From positions 1 to 45,737 of the forward strand of contig JABDFS010000013.1 in NCBI GenBank assembly GCA_013286425.1: a stretch of DNA of 45,737 nucleotides, in the 5' to 3' direction. The position numbers and the translations under genes were made by a program. The stretch is from Bacteroidota bacterium (GTDB lineage: Bacteria; Bacteroidota; Bacteroidia; Chitinophagales; Chitinophagaceae). The notes under the pieces are model-generated. The model was not told the origin of the DNA. It searched no databases and saw nothing but the letters and a program-made list of their open reading frames with translations. Below are positions 33,067-41,156 of this stretch, in pieces; position 1 is the stretch's first letter; every line of letters begins with the position of its first letter.

Positions 33067-33957
33067 ATGAAACACGCTTACATATTTCCCGGGCAAGGCT
33101 CTCAGTTCAGCGGCATGGGCAGAAATTTATATGATACCAATGCACAAGCGAAAGAATTATTTGAGCGAGCAAATGAAATTCTTGGTTTCAGCATAAGTGA
33201 TATAATGTTTGGCGGAACTGATGAAGAATTGAAACAAACAAAGGTTACGCAACCTGCTGTTTTTTTACATTCTGTAGTTGCATTTAAAACATTGAATGAT
33301 GCAAAACCGGATATGGTTGCAGGCCATTCCTTGGGCGAATTTTCTGCGCTTGTTGCCAACAATGTTTTAAGTTTTGAAGATGCGCTAAAGCTTGTAAGTA
33401 TTCGTGCAACGGCAATGCAGAAAGCATGCGAAATAAATCCATCAACCATGGCAGCTGTGTTGGGTTTGGAAGATAAAAAAGTTGAAGAGATATGTGCGGC
33501 TGTTGCTGCTGAAACAGGGATGGTTGTAGTAGCTGCTAATTATAATTGTCCCGGCCAGTTGGTAATCAGCGGAGCAACGGAAGCAATTGATATTGCCTGC
33601 GCGCGCATGAAAGAAGTCGGGGCAAAACGTGCGTTGTTATTGCCTGTTGGCGGCGCTTTTCATTCAGTATTAATGCAACCTGCGAAAGAAGAATTAACTG
33701 CCGCTATTGAGTCAACGAATTTTAATGAAGCAAGTTGCCCGGTTTATCAAAACGTTGTGGCAACTGCAGTAACAGATCCATCTGCAATAAAAAATAATTT
33801 GATCGCACAGTTAACAGGCGCTGTACGCTGGACACAAAGTGTGCAGACAATGGTTGCAGATGGTGCAACAGAATTTACAGAATGTGGGCCAGGAAAAGTT
33901 TTACAGGGACTGGTAAATAAAATTTCAAAAGAAGTTGCAACGAATGGTGTAAGTTGA
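33067..33957 (+). CDS. fabD: Malonyl-CoA:ACP transacylase FabD
   Basis: FabD transfers malonyl groups from CoA to acyl carrier protein, supplying the extender unit for fatty-acid synthesis in the cytoplasm. The 296-residue length is normal. It has FPGQGSQFSGMG (8-18), the nucleophile serine in GHSLGEF (S88), the substrate arginine in SIRATAMQKA (R113) and the catalytic histidine in GGAFHSVLM (H199). TECGPGKVLQGLV is the usual C-terminal block. The gene stands alone, with a divergent TPR lipoprotein upstream and a convergent EEP gene downstream. Confidence 0.97.
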   Translation: MKHAYIFPGQGSQFSGMGRNLYDTNAQAKELFERANEILGFSISDIMFGGTDEELKQTKVTQPAVFLHSVVAFKTLNDAKPDMVAGHSLGEFSALVANNVLSFEDALKLVSIRATAMQKACEINPSTMAAVLGLEDKKVEEICAAVAAETGMVVVAANYNCPGQLVISGATEAIDIACARMKEVGAKRALLLPVGGAFHSVLMQPAKEELTAAIESTNFNEASCPVYQNVVATAVTDPSAIKNNLIAQLTGAVRWTQSVQTMVADGATEFTECGPGKVLQGLVNKISKEVATNGVS

Positions 33958-33991
33958 TATTTACAACCTTGATGTGCAGAGAATTCTCATA

Positions 33992-34095
33992 AATTTTTTA
34001 TGGTTCGAATGACAGGAGATTTATTTCGGGCATAATAATTTTTAAATTGTCTCAATGATTGCTTCGCAATTCTCTCAACGTTGAAATGACGTCAC
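33992..34095. repeat. GTCGAAATGAC-like repeat between convergent genes
   Basis: GGTTCGAATGACAGGAGATTT (33999-34020 area) and CGTTGAAATGACGTCA (34079-34094) carry degenerate copies of the terminal motif seen at 15503-15513. Like that element it sits between converging genes (fabD and an EEP gene). Boundaries are uncertain. Confidence 0.4.
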
Positions 34096-34114
34096 CTAGC
34101 TATCTTATTCTACG

Positions 34115-35233
34115 TTATTTTAATTTGAGATCAGTGATCAGCATGGAATGGTCACTGAGATTTTCATCGGTCATATCAAATTGCGTTACATTGAAAGACG
34201 TATCGGGCAGTATATAATCTATTCGAAGCATAGGCGCAAGTGAGTTGTATGATTTTCCAACACCAAGCCCTTTTTGCAGAAAGACATCATTCCTGTATTT
34301 ACCGCGAATGTGAAAGTAGGTGTATGATGTAGGCACATCATTAAAATCGCCGCAAACAACAGAACGGTATGTTGAAGAATCAGTGAACCGCTGCACAATA
34401 TCCGCCTGCATACCGCGGTTTGTAAATGCAGCTTTCATCTTATTAAAAATATTTTTTGAAGCTTCAAGTGATTGATCATCGCGCTGTTTTATTTTATTAA
34501 GCTCTGCATAATCAGCATTATTAAACCCGAACGATTGCAGGTGCGTTGTAAAAATGCGCAATGTATCATCGTTCACTTTCAGATCAACATAAATAAGACT
34601 GCCATTGTCTGTGCCGGGATAAGTAACTTTTACTGAATCTATAATTGGATATTTTGAAAAAACAACAGAGCCTGACGTGTAATATCCATTCTCTTTATTA
34701 AAATCTTTTGAATAAAAATAATTGGGCAATTGCTTGGAGAAAAGACCAATATTGTCTGCATTTTCTCCTTGTGTGTAAGAATGATTGAACTCCTGTAAAC
34801 AAACAATATCAGGGTTCAGATCAAGTACGGATTGTGCAAGTTCTATACGGTTATGCAGTTTTATTTCTACATCATTGCTCAAGCCATACATGTTGGCAAC
34901 ATTCCAGCTAATGATGCGGATGGTGCTGTCTGGTTTTTTACTAAGATCAGAATTAGGAAAATGGAATGCAAAGCTTACGAATAATTGTTTTATGCCTATT
35001 AGCATTACAACTAAAGGGATTAATGCAAGCTTTGGTTTTGCAATCAACCAAAAGAAAAAAACAAACAACAATACAAAGAATAAGTAAGGAAAAGTTAGTC
35101 CAAGAAAACCTATAAGCCACCAATGTTGCGGATTAAGATACGGTACGAATAAAGTAAGCATGTAAACCACGCACAGTATGATAGTGAGTATAAAAAGAAT
35201 TTTTTTTACAGTGCTGCGTACAATGCTTGCCAT
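34115..35233 (-). CDS. Membrane-anchored EEP-family protein, paralogue 1
   Basis: This 372-residue protein has three N-terminal hydrophobic segments (about 10-95) and a C-terminal EEP domain facing out of the cytoplasm by analogy. The motifs are ISWNVANMYG, VCLQEFNHSY, FTTHLQSFGF, VVCGDFNDVPTSYTYF and SDHSMLIT, covering the metal and catalytic residues. It is adjacent to a paralogue upstream (28-bp gap) with the same architecture, so the pair arose by tandem duplication. It is the last gene of a tight leftward run with two rhomboids and rlmD. Substrate unknown. Confidence 0.85.
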   Translation of the reverse strand: MASIVRSTVKKILFILTIILCVVYMLTLFVPYLNPQHWWLIGFLGLTFPYLFFVLLFVFFFWLIAKPKLALIPLVVMLIGIKQLFVSFAFHFPNSDLSKKPDSTIRIISWNVANMYGLSNDVEIKLHNRIELAQSVLDLNPDIVCLQEFNHSYTQGENADNIGLFSKQLPNYFYSKDFNKENGYYTSGSVVFSKYPIIDSVKVTYPGTDNGSLIYVDLKVNDDTLRIFTTHLQSFGFNNADYAELNKIKQRDDQSLEASKNIFNKMKAAFTNRGMQADIVQRFTDSSTYRSVVCGDFNDVPTSYTYFHIRGKYRNDVFLQKGLGVGKSYNSLAPMLRIDYILPDTSFNVTQFDMTDENLSDHSMLITDLKLK

Positions 35234-35261
35234 GAATAAAAATAACGAATTAACTAATAAA

Positions 35262-36350
35262 TTATTTCCATTGCATATCTGTAATTACAGGATAATGGTC
35301 TGAGAGCTTTTTATCAACAACATAGCAATTCATTATTTTAAATCGTTTATCGGCAAAGCAATAATCAATGCGTAGCATGGGTGCAACTTTATAAAATGTA
35401 GCGCCAATGCCCGAGCCTTTTTCAAGAAATGCGTCCTGGAAATTATTTCTTAAAATGCGATAGGTATATGAAGAAGGAACTGCATTCAGATCACCGCAAT
35501 AAATAACGGGCAATGATGTTTGAGCAATTGAGTTGTGAATGATATCCACTTCCTTTTGATGAAAACGTTCTACGTCGCGCAGCTTGTATTGAATATTTCT
35601 TTTGCGGTTATAAGTTATTTCATAAATATCCTGTTTGGTATTTTCCGTGTCTTTGTATAAAGAAAAAGATTTAAGATGCGCAGTATAAATACGCAAAGAT
35701 TTGTTCTTGAAACTTATATCAACATATACAAGGTTTTCATTCTCATCTGTGTTATTAATATTAATGCGGCCGCTATCAGCAAAAGGGATTTTTGAAAACA
35801 CAGTAGTGCCTCTTATTTCAACCACATTCTTCATAACATTGTATTCATCGTTCGACATAAAATAATATTTATATCCCAATGAATCCATTTCCTTTTTAAT
35901 GCAAACATATCTTTCTGTACCCTCTATATTGGTAAACTCCTGCATGCACACTATGTCTGGATTATTTTGTGCGATCAGATCCAGCATTTTAGAAGGTATT
36001 GTTGAAGTAACTCTGAGGTCGACAAAATCCTGCGTATTCCACGTCATTATTCTTAATGCTGAATCACTTTTTAAAGCATTTGTATTAAAGTTGAATGCTA
36101 TTATATGCGACAGATTTATAAACCCCAGTAATAAACTCACAAGCATTATTACAGCAATCTTTCTGTTGCATAAAAGATTAATTAAACCAACAGTGAGAAC
36201 TGCTATAAAAAAATATGGAAATGCAATAGCCAATAAAGGCATGTAAGAAAATGAAGCAGGAGAAACGTAAGCACTAAAACATACAGCAATAAATATCCCG
36301 GTAAGAATAATACAGAATATGATCCATGCTGCTTGTATTAATTTCTTCAT
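35262..36350 (-). CDS. Membrane-anchored EEP-family protein, paralogue 2
   Basis: This 362-residue paralogue has the same layout: three hydrophobic segments in the first 95 residues, then an EEP domain with MTWNTQDFVD, VCMQEFTNIE, YTAHLKSFSLY, IYCGDLNAVPSSYTYR and LSDHYPVITD. Both paralogues share the conserved run GxGIGxxF/SYxxxAPMLRIDY near the C-terminus. All expected EEP residues are kept in both, so neither looks inactive. It follows the rhomboid gene by 26 bp, consistent with one operon. Confidence 0.85.
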   Translation of the reverse strand: MKKLIQAAWIIFCIILTGIFIAVCFSAYVSPASFSYMPLLAIAFPYFFIAVLTVGLINLLCNRKIAVIMLVSLLLGFINLSHIIAFNFNTNALKSDSALRIMTWNTQDFVDLRVTSTIPSKMLDLIAQNNPDIVCMQEFTNIEGTERYVCIKKEMDSLGYKYYFMSNDEYNVMKNVVEIRGTTVFSKIPFADSGRININNTDENENLVYVDISFKNKSLRIYTAHLKSFSLYKDTENTKQDIYEITYNRKRNIQYKLRDVERFHQKEVDIIHNSIAQTSLPVIYCGDLNAVPSSYTYRILRNNFQDAFLEKGSGIGATFYKVAPMLRIDYCFADKRFKIMNCYVVDKKLSDHYPVITDMQWK

Positions 36351-36376
36351 GTAGGAAGATCAGTTTGATCCGGCTG

Positions 36377-37285
36377 CTATAAATTTTCTTTGCTTGCCTG
36401 CTTTAGAAATTCTTTTTCTTCTTCGGTAAGAAAATGGTAGCCTTTCTCATTTATTTTATCCAGGATCTCATCAAGTTTATGCTGGCTGAAATGAGGTTTT
36501 TTTTCAAAGGGTTTTCTTGTTGAAGAATAGAAAAATTTTTGCTCTTCGTATTTTTTTTCAGGATTGAAAAGGTTGTTGAACCAATTGACAAAATTTGTCA
36601 TCCATCTGCCAATATCATTACCACGTTTTAACTGGTATACAAAAAAGAAACCCATTAAACCACTTGCGAAATGTGCTACAGCTACCGCAGGATTGGATAA
36701 TCCTATTGTTCCAAAATCAATAGCAACAAATATCAATGTAATTACCCACAAGGGAATGCCGCCGTTGATCATGGGCATTATCCGAAAGTTTGGAGTAAGC
36801 GTTGTTACAGCTATAGCTACAGCCATAACTGAAGTGCCTGCTCCCATTAAAGAATATGCTTCTGCATTTGCATGAATAGAAGGAACTAAATTGGCAGTTA
36901 TTAAAAAGAATAATCCTCCCGCTACGCCGCCGTATAAGTAAACTGGAAACAGTTTATTGTTTCCGGCAAGGTCCTGTAAAATATAACCAAAGCACCAAAG
37001 CCAAAGCACTGTACTTATAAGATACCAGATACTGTTATGAGCGAACATATAAGTAAGGATTGTCCACGGACGTGTAAGGAAGCGGTAACCTTCTGCGGGC
37101 ATTGCTACCCAACTATCAATACTAAACTCTGTTGACTGTAAATGGCCGGTAGTTAGATCATAGATCACTTTTATAAAAAGTATGGAAGCAAAAAACAAGG
37201 CGTTTAAAATAATAAGCCACGTTAAAGCATTATGATCCTCGCCCAATAAAATCTTTCTCGCTCTGTTTTGCTCTCTTACTGCCAT
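36377..37285 (-). CDS. Rhomboid-family intramembrane serine protease with C-terminal tail domain
   Basis: This 302-residue rhomboid has six or more hydrophobic segments. The serine motif reads GAGTSVMAV, with GTSV where most rhomboids have GASG, and the histidine is in AVAHFASGLMG. Serine and histidine are both kept, so activity is plausible, although the oxyanion-region glycine is altered. After the membrane domain there is a cytoplasmic tail ending LDEILDKINEKGYHFLTEEE, a small helical domain common on Bacteroidota rhomboids. It is 19 bp downstream of a second rhomboid gene. Confidence 0.88.
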   Translation of the reverse strand: MAVREQNRARKILLGEDHNALTWLIILNALFFASILFIKVIYDLTTGHLQSTEFSIDSWVAMPAEGYRFLTRPWTILTYMFAHNSIWYLISTVLWLWCFGYILQDLAGNNKLFPVYLYGGVAGGLFFLITANLVPSIHANAEAYSLMGAGTSVMAVAIAVTTLTPNFRIMPMINGGIPLWVITLIFVAIDFGTIGLSNPAVAVAHFASGLMGFFFVYQLKRGNDIGRWMTNFVNWFNNLFNPEKKYEEQKFFYSSTRKPFEKKPHFSQHKLDEILDKINEKGYHFLTEEEKEFLKQASKENL

Positions 37286-37304
37286 AGGTTTACTAAAGTT
37301 ACAT

Positions 37305-38138
37305 TTAATAAAGTGTTTGCCGGTTGGTTTTATTCCAGAAATAAACCAGGGCTAAACCAAAAAGTGCGCCACCTAAGTGTGCGAAGTGCGCTACATTATC
37401 GCCGGCACTGTTTTGCAAACCTGTAACCAATTCAATGCCTGCATATATAAGTACGAACCATTTTGCTTTTAGTGGCAGGAAAAAATAAATATATATGTAT
37501 GTATTTGGGAAAAGATATCCGAACGCCGCAAGACAACCGAATATAGCTCCTGACGCGCCTAAAGTGGGCTCGTTCAATTGTGCATCTTTAAACCCTTCTA
37601 TAATAAGTGAAGCCTGGTGTGCTGCCATAGGATCGTTAGGATTATTCCTGTATTGATCTACAATTTCAGAATAATTTGTATTCTGCATATAATCGGCAAC
37701 ATGATGTTGAGCAAAAAAGTTCTCAAATGTTCCGAAATTAAAATGCTGCAATAGTGCATTATAATCGTTCAACAAAGAGTTCGTTTCAAAATACAGAACC
37801 GTCATATGCATAAGCGCTGCGCCTAAACCACAAACGATAAAAAAAGTGAGGAATCGCTTCGGACCCCATAAATTTTCCAGCACGGAACCAAACATCCACA
37901 ATGCAAACATGTTCGAAAGTATATGATCCCAACTGCCGTGCATAAAAAGATGTGTTACAAATTGCCATGGCTGGAACAAAGGGCTTTGCCAGGTGTGTAA
38001 TGCAAGCAGATCATCCATCGGTGTATAATTATCGTGTTGTATTGTTTGTCTTGTTATAAACATCAATACATTGATGATAAGCAAATTCTTTATGATAGTA
38101 GGCAGAATCTGGAAACGACCGGGCCTGAATTCTCTCAT
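37305..38138 (-). CDS. Rhomboid-family intramembrane serine protease
   Basis: This 277-residue inner-membrane protease has the canonical catalytic serine motif GASGAIFG (about 195) and histidine in AHFAHLGGALFG (about 255). HLFMHGSWDHILSNMFALWMFG carries the conserved His/Asn region of rhomboid TM2. A soluble loop of about 60 residues (QHFNFGTFENFFAQHHVADY to QLNEPT) lies before the serine segment. It begins nine bases after rlmD and is followed after 19 bp by the second rhomboid. Physiological substrate unknown. Confidence 0.92.
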   Translation of the reverse strand: MREFRPGRFQILPTIIKNLLIINVLMFITRQTIQHDNYTPMDDLLALHTWQSPLFQPWQFVTHLFMHGSWDHILSNMFALWMFGSVLENLWGPKRFLTFFIVCGLGAALMHMTVLYFETNSLLNDYNALLQHFNFGTFENFFAQHHVADYMQNTNYSEIVDQYRNNPNDPMAAHQASLIIEGFKDAQLNEPTLGASGAIFGCLAAFGYLFPNTYIYIYFFLPLKAKWFVLIYAGIELVTGLQNSAGDNVAHFAHLGGALFGLALVYFWNKTNRQTLY

Positions 38139-38147
38139 TAAATTGGT

Positions 38148-39578
38148 TTAAACAGTTCTTAATTTTAATTGCATTACATTTTCTATGTGATGCGTATGCG
38201 GAAACATATCTACCGGCTGCACTTTTTCAATGCTATATTTCTCATCTAAAAGATTAATATCTCTTGCCTGTGTTGCCGGGTTACAACTTACGTAAACAAT
38301 CAACGGCGCTTCAATCTGCAACAATTTCTCAACCAGCTTTACATGCAATCCGGCGCGTGGCGGATCAACGATCATTACACCGGGCCTTCCATTTGTTTCA
38401 AAAAATTCATCGCTACAAATATCAATTACATCTCCTGTATAAAACGATGTATTTGAAATATTATTAAGAGCGGCATTTTCTTTTGCATCAACAATGGCTT
38501 CAGCGATCACCTCAACGCCTATGATCTTTTTTGCTTTCCGGCTTACAAAAATACCAATGCTTCCTGTACCGCAATACAGATCGTACACTACCTCTTTGCC
38601 TGATAATTCTGCAAAATCCCTTGCAATTGTATACAATCTTTCTGCCTGTTTTGTGTTAGTTTGAAAAAAAGATTTCGGACTTATTTTAAATCTGAAATCT
38701 TCAAGCTGTTCTGTTATAAAACCATTGCCTTTTACCACAACCGGAGTAAGATCATAAATACTGTCGTTACGTTTGGGATTAATGGTATACAGCAATGTTG
38801 TTAGCTGAGGGAATTGGTTTAGAATAAAATCAAACAGCAACTGCATATTCTTTTTGTCTTCAGAAGCCAGCACCAGGTTCAGCATGATCTCACCCGTAGA
38901 TGCAATGCGCACCATCATATTTCTTAACCAACCTGCATGCTGTTTAAAATCGTAGAAAGAAAAATTGTGTTGCCTTGCAAATTCGGCAATATTATTTCGT
39001 AATTGATTTGTAGGTTCAGGCTGAAGCCAGCATTTATCAATATTCACCACTTTATCAAACACACCTTTTGCATAAAAGCCGGCAACTTTTTTTTCCTGCA
39101 AGGCTTTGAAATCAACGTCTTCTTTTTTCATTTGCCTGAACATTACTTCCGGAATAAATTGCTTTGCCGAAAAAGAGTATTCAAGTTTATTGCGGTAAAA
39201 CTTTGTTTCCGGTGCACCGATGATTGGCCATAATTCCGGCAGTTGCACTTTCCCGATCCTTTTCAAAACATCATATACCTGTTGTTGTTTGTATTCAAGC
39301 TGTTTGTTGTATGGAAGCATTTGCCAGTTGCAGCCGCCACACACACCAAAATGTGCGCAGAAAGGATCAACCCTGTCTTCAGAAAACTTTTTTATTTCAA
39401 GCGGAAACCCTTCAGCCCAATCTTTCTTGCTTTTGTACAACTGAACATCGGCCACATCGCCCGGAACCGTGTTTTCCACAAAAATTACTTTGCCATCCAG
39501 TTTCGCCAACGATTTACCTTCGGCTGCATAGTTCTCAATCAGCAGGTCTTCAAGAATTATGTTTTGCTTTCTCTTCAC
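38148..39578 (-). CDS. rlmD: 23S rRNA (uracil-C5)-methyltransferase, RlmD type
   Basis: This SAM-dependent enzyme methylates C5 of a uridine in 23S rRNA. The 476-residue protein has an N-terminal TRAM domain (about 8-65), an iron-sulfur cysteine cluster in CAHFGVCGGCNW, a SAM-binding domain with VVYDLYCGTGSIGIFV, DPPRAG and the catalytic cysteine in VYVSCNPATQARD. RlmD and RlmCD-type enzymes are alike, so the exact target uridine is inferred. The start is a GTG at 39578; a weak TTATTTTG -7 element lies five bases before it. It heads the rhomboid/EEP gene run. Confidence 0.92.
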   Translation of the reverse strand: MKRKQNIILEDLLIENYAAEGKSLAKLDGKVIFVENTVPGDVADVQLYKSKKDWAEGFPLEIKKFSEDRVDPFCAHFGVCGGCNWQMLPYNKQLEYKQQQVYDVLKRIGKVQLPELWPIIGAPETKFYRNKLEYSFSAKQFIPEVMFRQMKKEDVDFKALQEKKVAGFYAKGVFDKVVNIDKCWLQPEPTNQLRNNIAEFARQHNFSFYDFKQHAGWLRNMMVRIASTGEIMLNLVLASEDKKNMQLLFDFILNQFPQLTTLLYTINPKRNDSIYDLTPVVVKGNGFITEQLEDFRFKISPKSFFQTNTKQAERLYTIARDFAELSGKEVVYDLYCGTGSIGIFVSRKAKKIIGVEVIAEAIVDAKENAALNNISNTSFYTGDVIDICSDEFFETNGRPGVMIVDPPRAGLHVKLVEKLLQIEAPLIVYVSCNPATQARDINLLDEKYSIEKVQPVDMFPHTHHIENVMQLKLRTV

Positions 39579-39702
39579 AAGCGCAAAATAACTTCATTCA
39601 GTTTCAAAAATCAAATCACTCGCTACTGTTGCTTATGCTGTTTTACATTGGATTAACAAAAGCAAATAGATATTGAAATATATTTACGCCAATTTTTTTT
39701 AC

Positions 39703-41145
39703 ATGAGGATATTTTTTGCCGCGCTTTTGCTTTTTATTTTTACTACCACAACTTTTGCGCAACAAACCAAAACCGGTTACGAAATAAGAGTTACTACCGA
39801 TTATAAAAATGCGCAGATATATCTTGGAAATTATTTTGGCAAACGAAAACAATTGGCAGATTCTGCCATAGCTGATGCAAAAGGCACAGCTGTTTTTAAG
39901 GGTGCAAAAAAATTGCCCGAGGGCATTTATTTTATTGTATCACCGCAAAGGGTTATAATGTTTGATATATTGATGGACAAGAGCCAGCATTTTTCGCTCG
40001 TTGCCGATTCAACCAAACCAGATCAAACAAAATTTACCGGCTCACCAGACAACGATGTTTTTCAGAATTATACGGCATTCCTCTCAAAAATTTCTCCTGT
40101 ATTAAATAGCTTACAACAACAATTAAAAAATGCTCCCAATAAAGAAGATTCTGTTGCCGCAAGTAAACAATTAATGGCTTCGGCTGCACAATTGACAAAC
40201 TACCGTAATGATGTAATGAACAAGCAATCCGGCACTATGCTGGCAACTTTACTGCAGGTGGCGAAAGTTCCGGACCGTCCGCAAATGCCTGCGCACGCCG
40301 ACGGAACGCTGGATTCTGCTTATCCGTTTTATTATGTAAAAGATCATTATTGGGATAATGTTGATTTTAATGACAGCATCATTTTATACACGCCTTTTTT
40401 TGAACCAAAGCTTGAAGATTATTACAAATATTATGTATCGCCCGATCCTGATTCAATAATTAATGAAGTGAATTACATGCTGCTTGCTTCAAGAAATAAC
40501 GAACAGGTGCATACTTATTTGCTGGGCAAATTCACAGATAAATATATTAACCCGGAATTTATGGGACAGGATAAAGTGTTCCTCTTTTTGTTTCAGAATT
40601 TTTATGCAAGAGGTGATACTTCATGGCTGAATGAAAAACAACGCAAATACATTTTCGATCGCGCATATAGCCTTATGGCAAACCAGATAAACGACCAGGC
40701 ACCGCCGCTAGTGCTTACTGATACTTCGGGTTCAGTTGTTTCTTTGTATGACATAAAAGCGCCGCTTACATTTGTTGCGTTTTGGGATCCGCATTGCAGC
40801 CATTGCCAATTACAGATTCCAAGGCTTGATTCGTTTTATGAAGCAAAATGGAAAGCGCAGGGTGTAAAAATATTAGCGGTTTGTGTGAATGATTATGTGG
40901 TTGACGACTGGAAAAAATTTATAGTTGAACACAAGCTGAATGGCTGGTATCATGCATATGAAACAAAAGAAAAGAAAACCGAAATTGAACAGGCCAAGCA
41001 AGCTGATTACAGGCAATTGTATGATATAATACAAACACCAACTTTTTTTCTGCTGGATGAAAACAAAAGGATCATTGCAAAAGGATTAAGTATTGATCAG
41101 TATAACGATCTTATAGACAAAAAAATAAAAACTTCTTCCCGATAA
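39703..41145 (+). CDS. Periplasmic thioredoxin-fold protein (DUF4369/DUF5106-TlpA type)
   Basis: This 480-residue exported protein has a signal peptide (MRIFFAALLLFIFTTTTFAQ), an N-terminal beta domain like DUF4369 (about 25-125), a helical middle like DUF5106 (about 130-340) and a C-terminal TlpA/AhpC-TSA thioredoxin domain (about 345-475). The redox motif is WDPHCSHCQLQIP (C-S-H-C). It probably reduces or isomerises envelope disulfides. The ATG at 39703 begins the signal peptide; an upstream TTG is unlikely. It lies 11 bp before a PPIase gene, so the two make an envelope-protein maturation operon. Confidence 0.9.
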   Translation: MRIFFAALLLFIFTTTTFAQQTKTGYEIRVTTDYKNAQIYLGNYFGKRKQLADSAIADAKGTAVFKGAKKLPEGIYFIVSPQRVIMFDILMDKSQHFSLVADSTKPDQTKFTGSPDNDVFQNYTAFLSKISPVLNSLQQQLKNAPNKEDSVAASKQLMASAAQLTNYRNDVMNKQSGTMLATLLQVAKVPDRPQMPAHADGTLDSAYPFYYVKDHYWDNVDFNDSIILYTPFFEPKLEDYYKYYVSPDPDSIINEVNYMLLASRNNEQVHTYLLGKFTDKYINPEFMGQDKVFLFLFQNFYARGDTSWLNEKQRKYIFDRAYSLMANQINDQAPPLVLTDTSGSVVSLYDIKAPLTFVAFWDPHCSHCQLQIPRLDSFYEAKWKAQGVKILAVCVNDYVVDDWKKFIVEHKLNGWYHAYETKEKKTEIEQAKQADYRQLYDIIQTPTFFLLDENKRIIAKGLSIDQYNDLIDKKIKTSSR

Positions 41146-41156
41146 ACTATTGACTT

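Noticed and set aside
34785-36246. Antisense frames of 100 and 115 codons opposite the EEP genes
   Set aside because: They mirror hydrophobic or low-complexity parts of real genes and show no independent signals.
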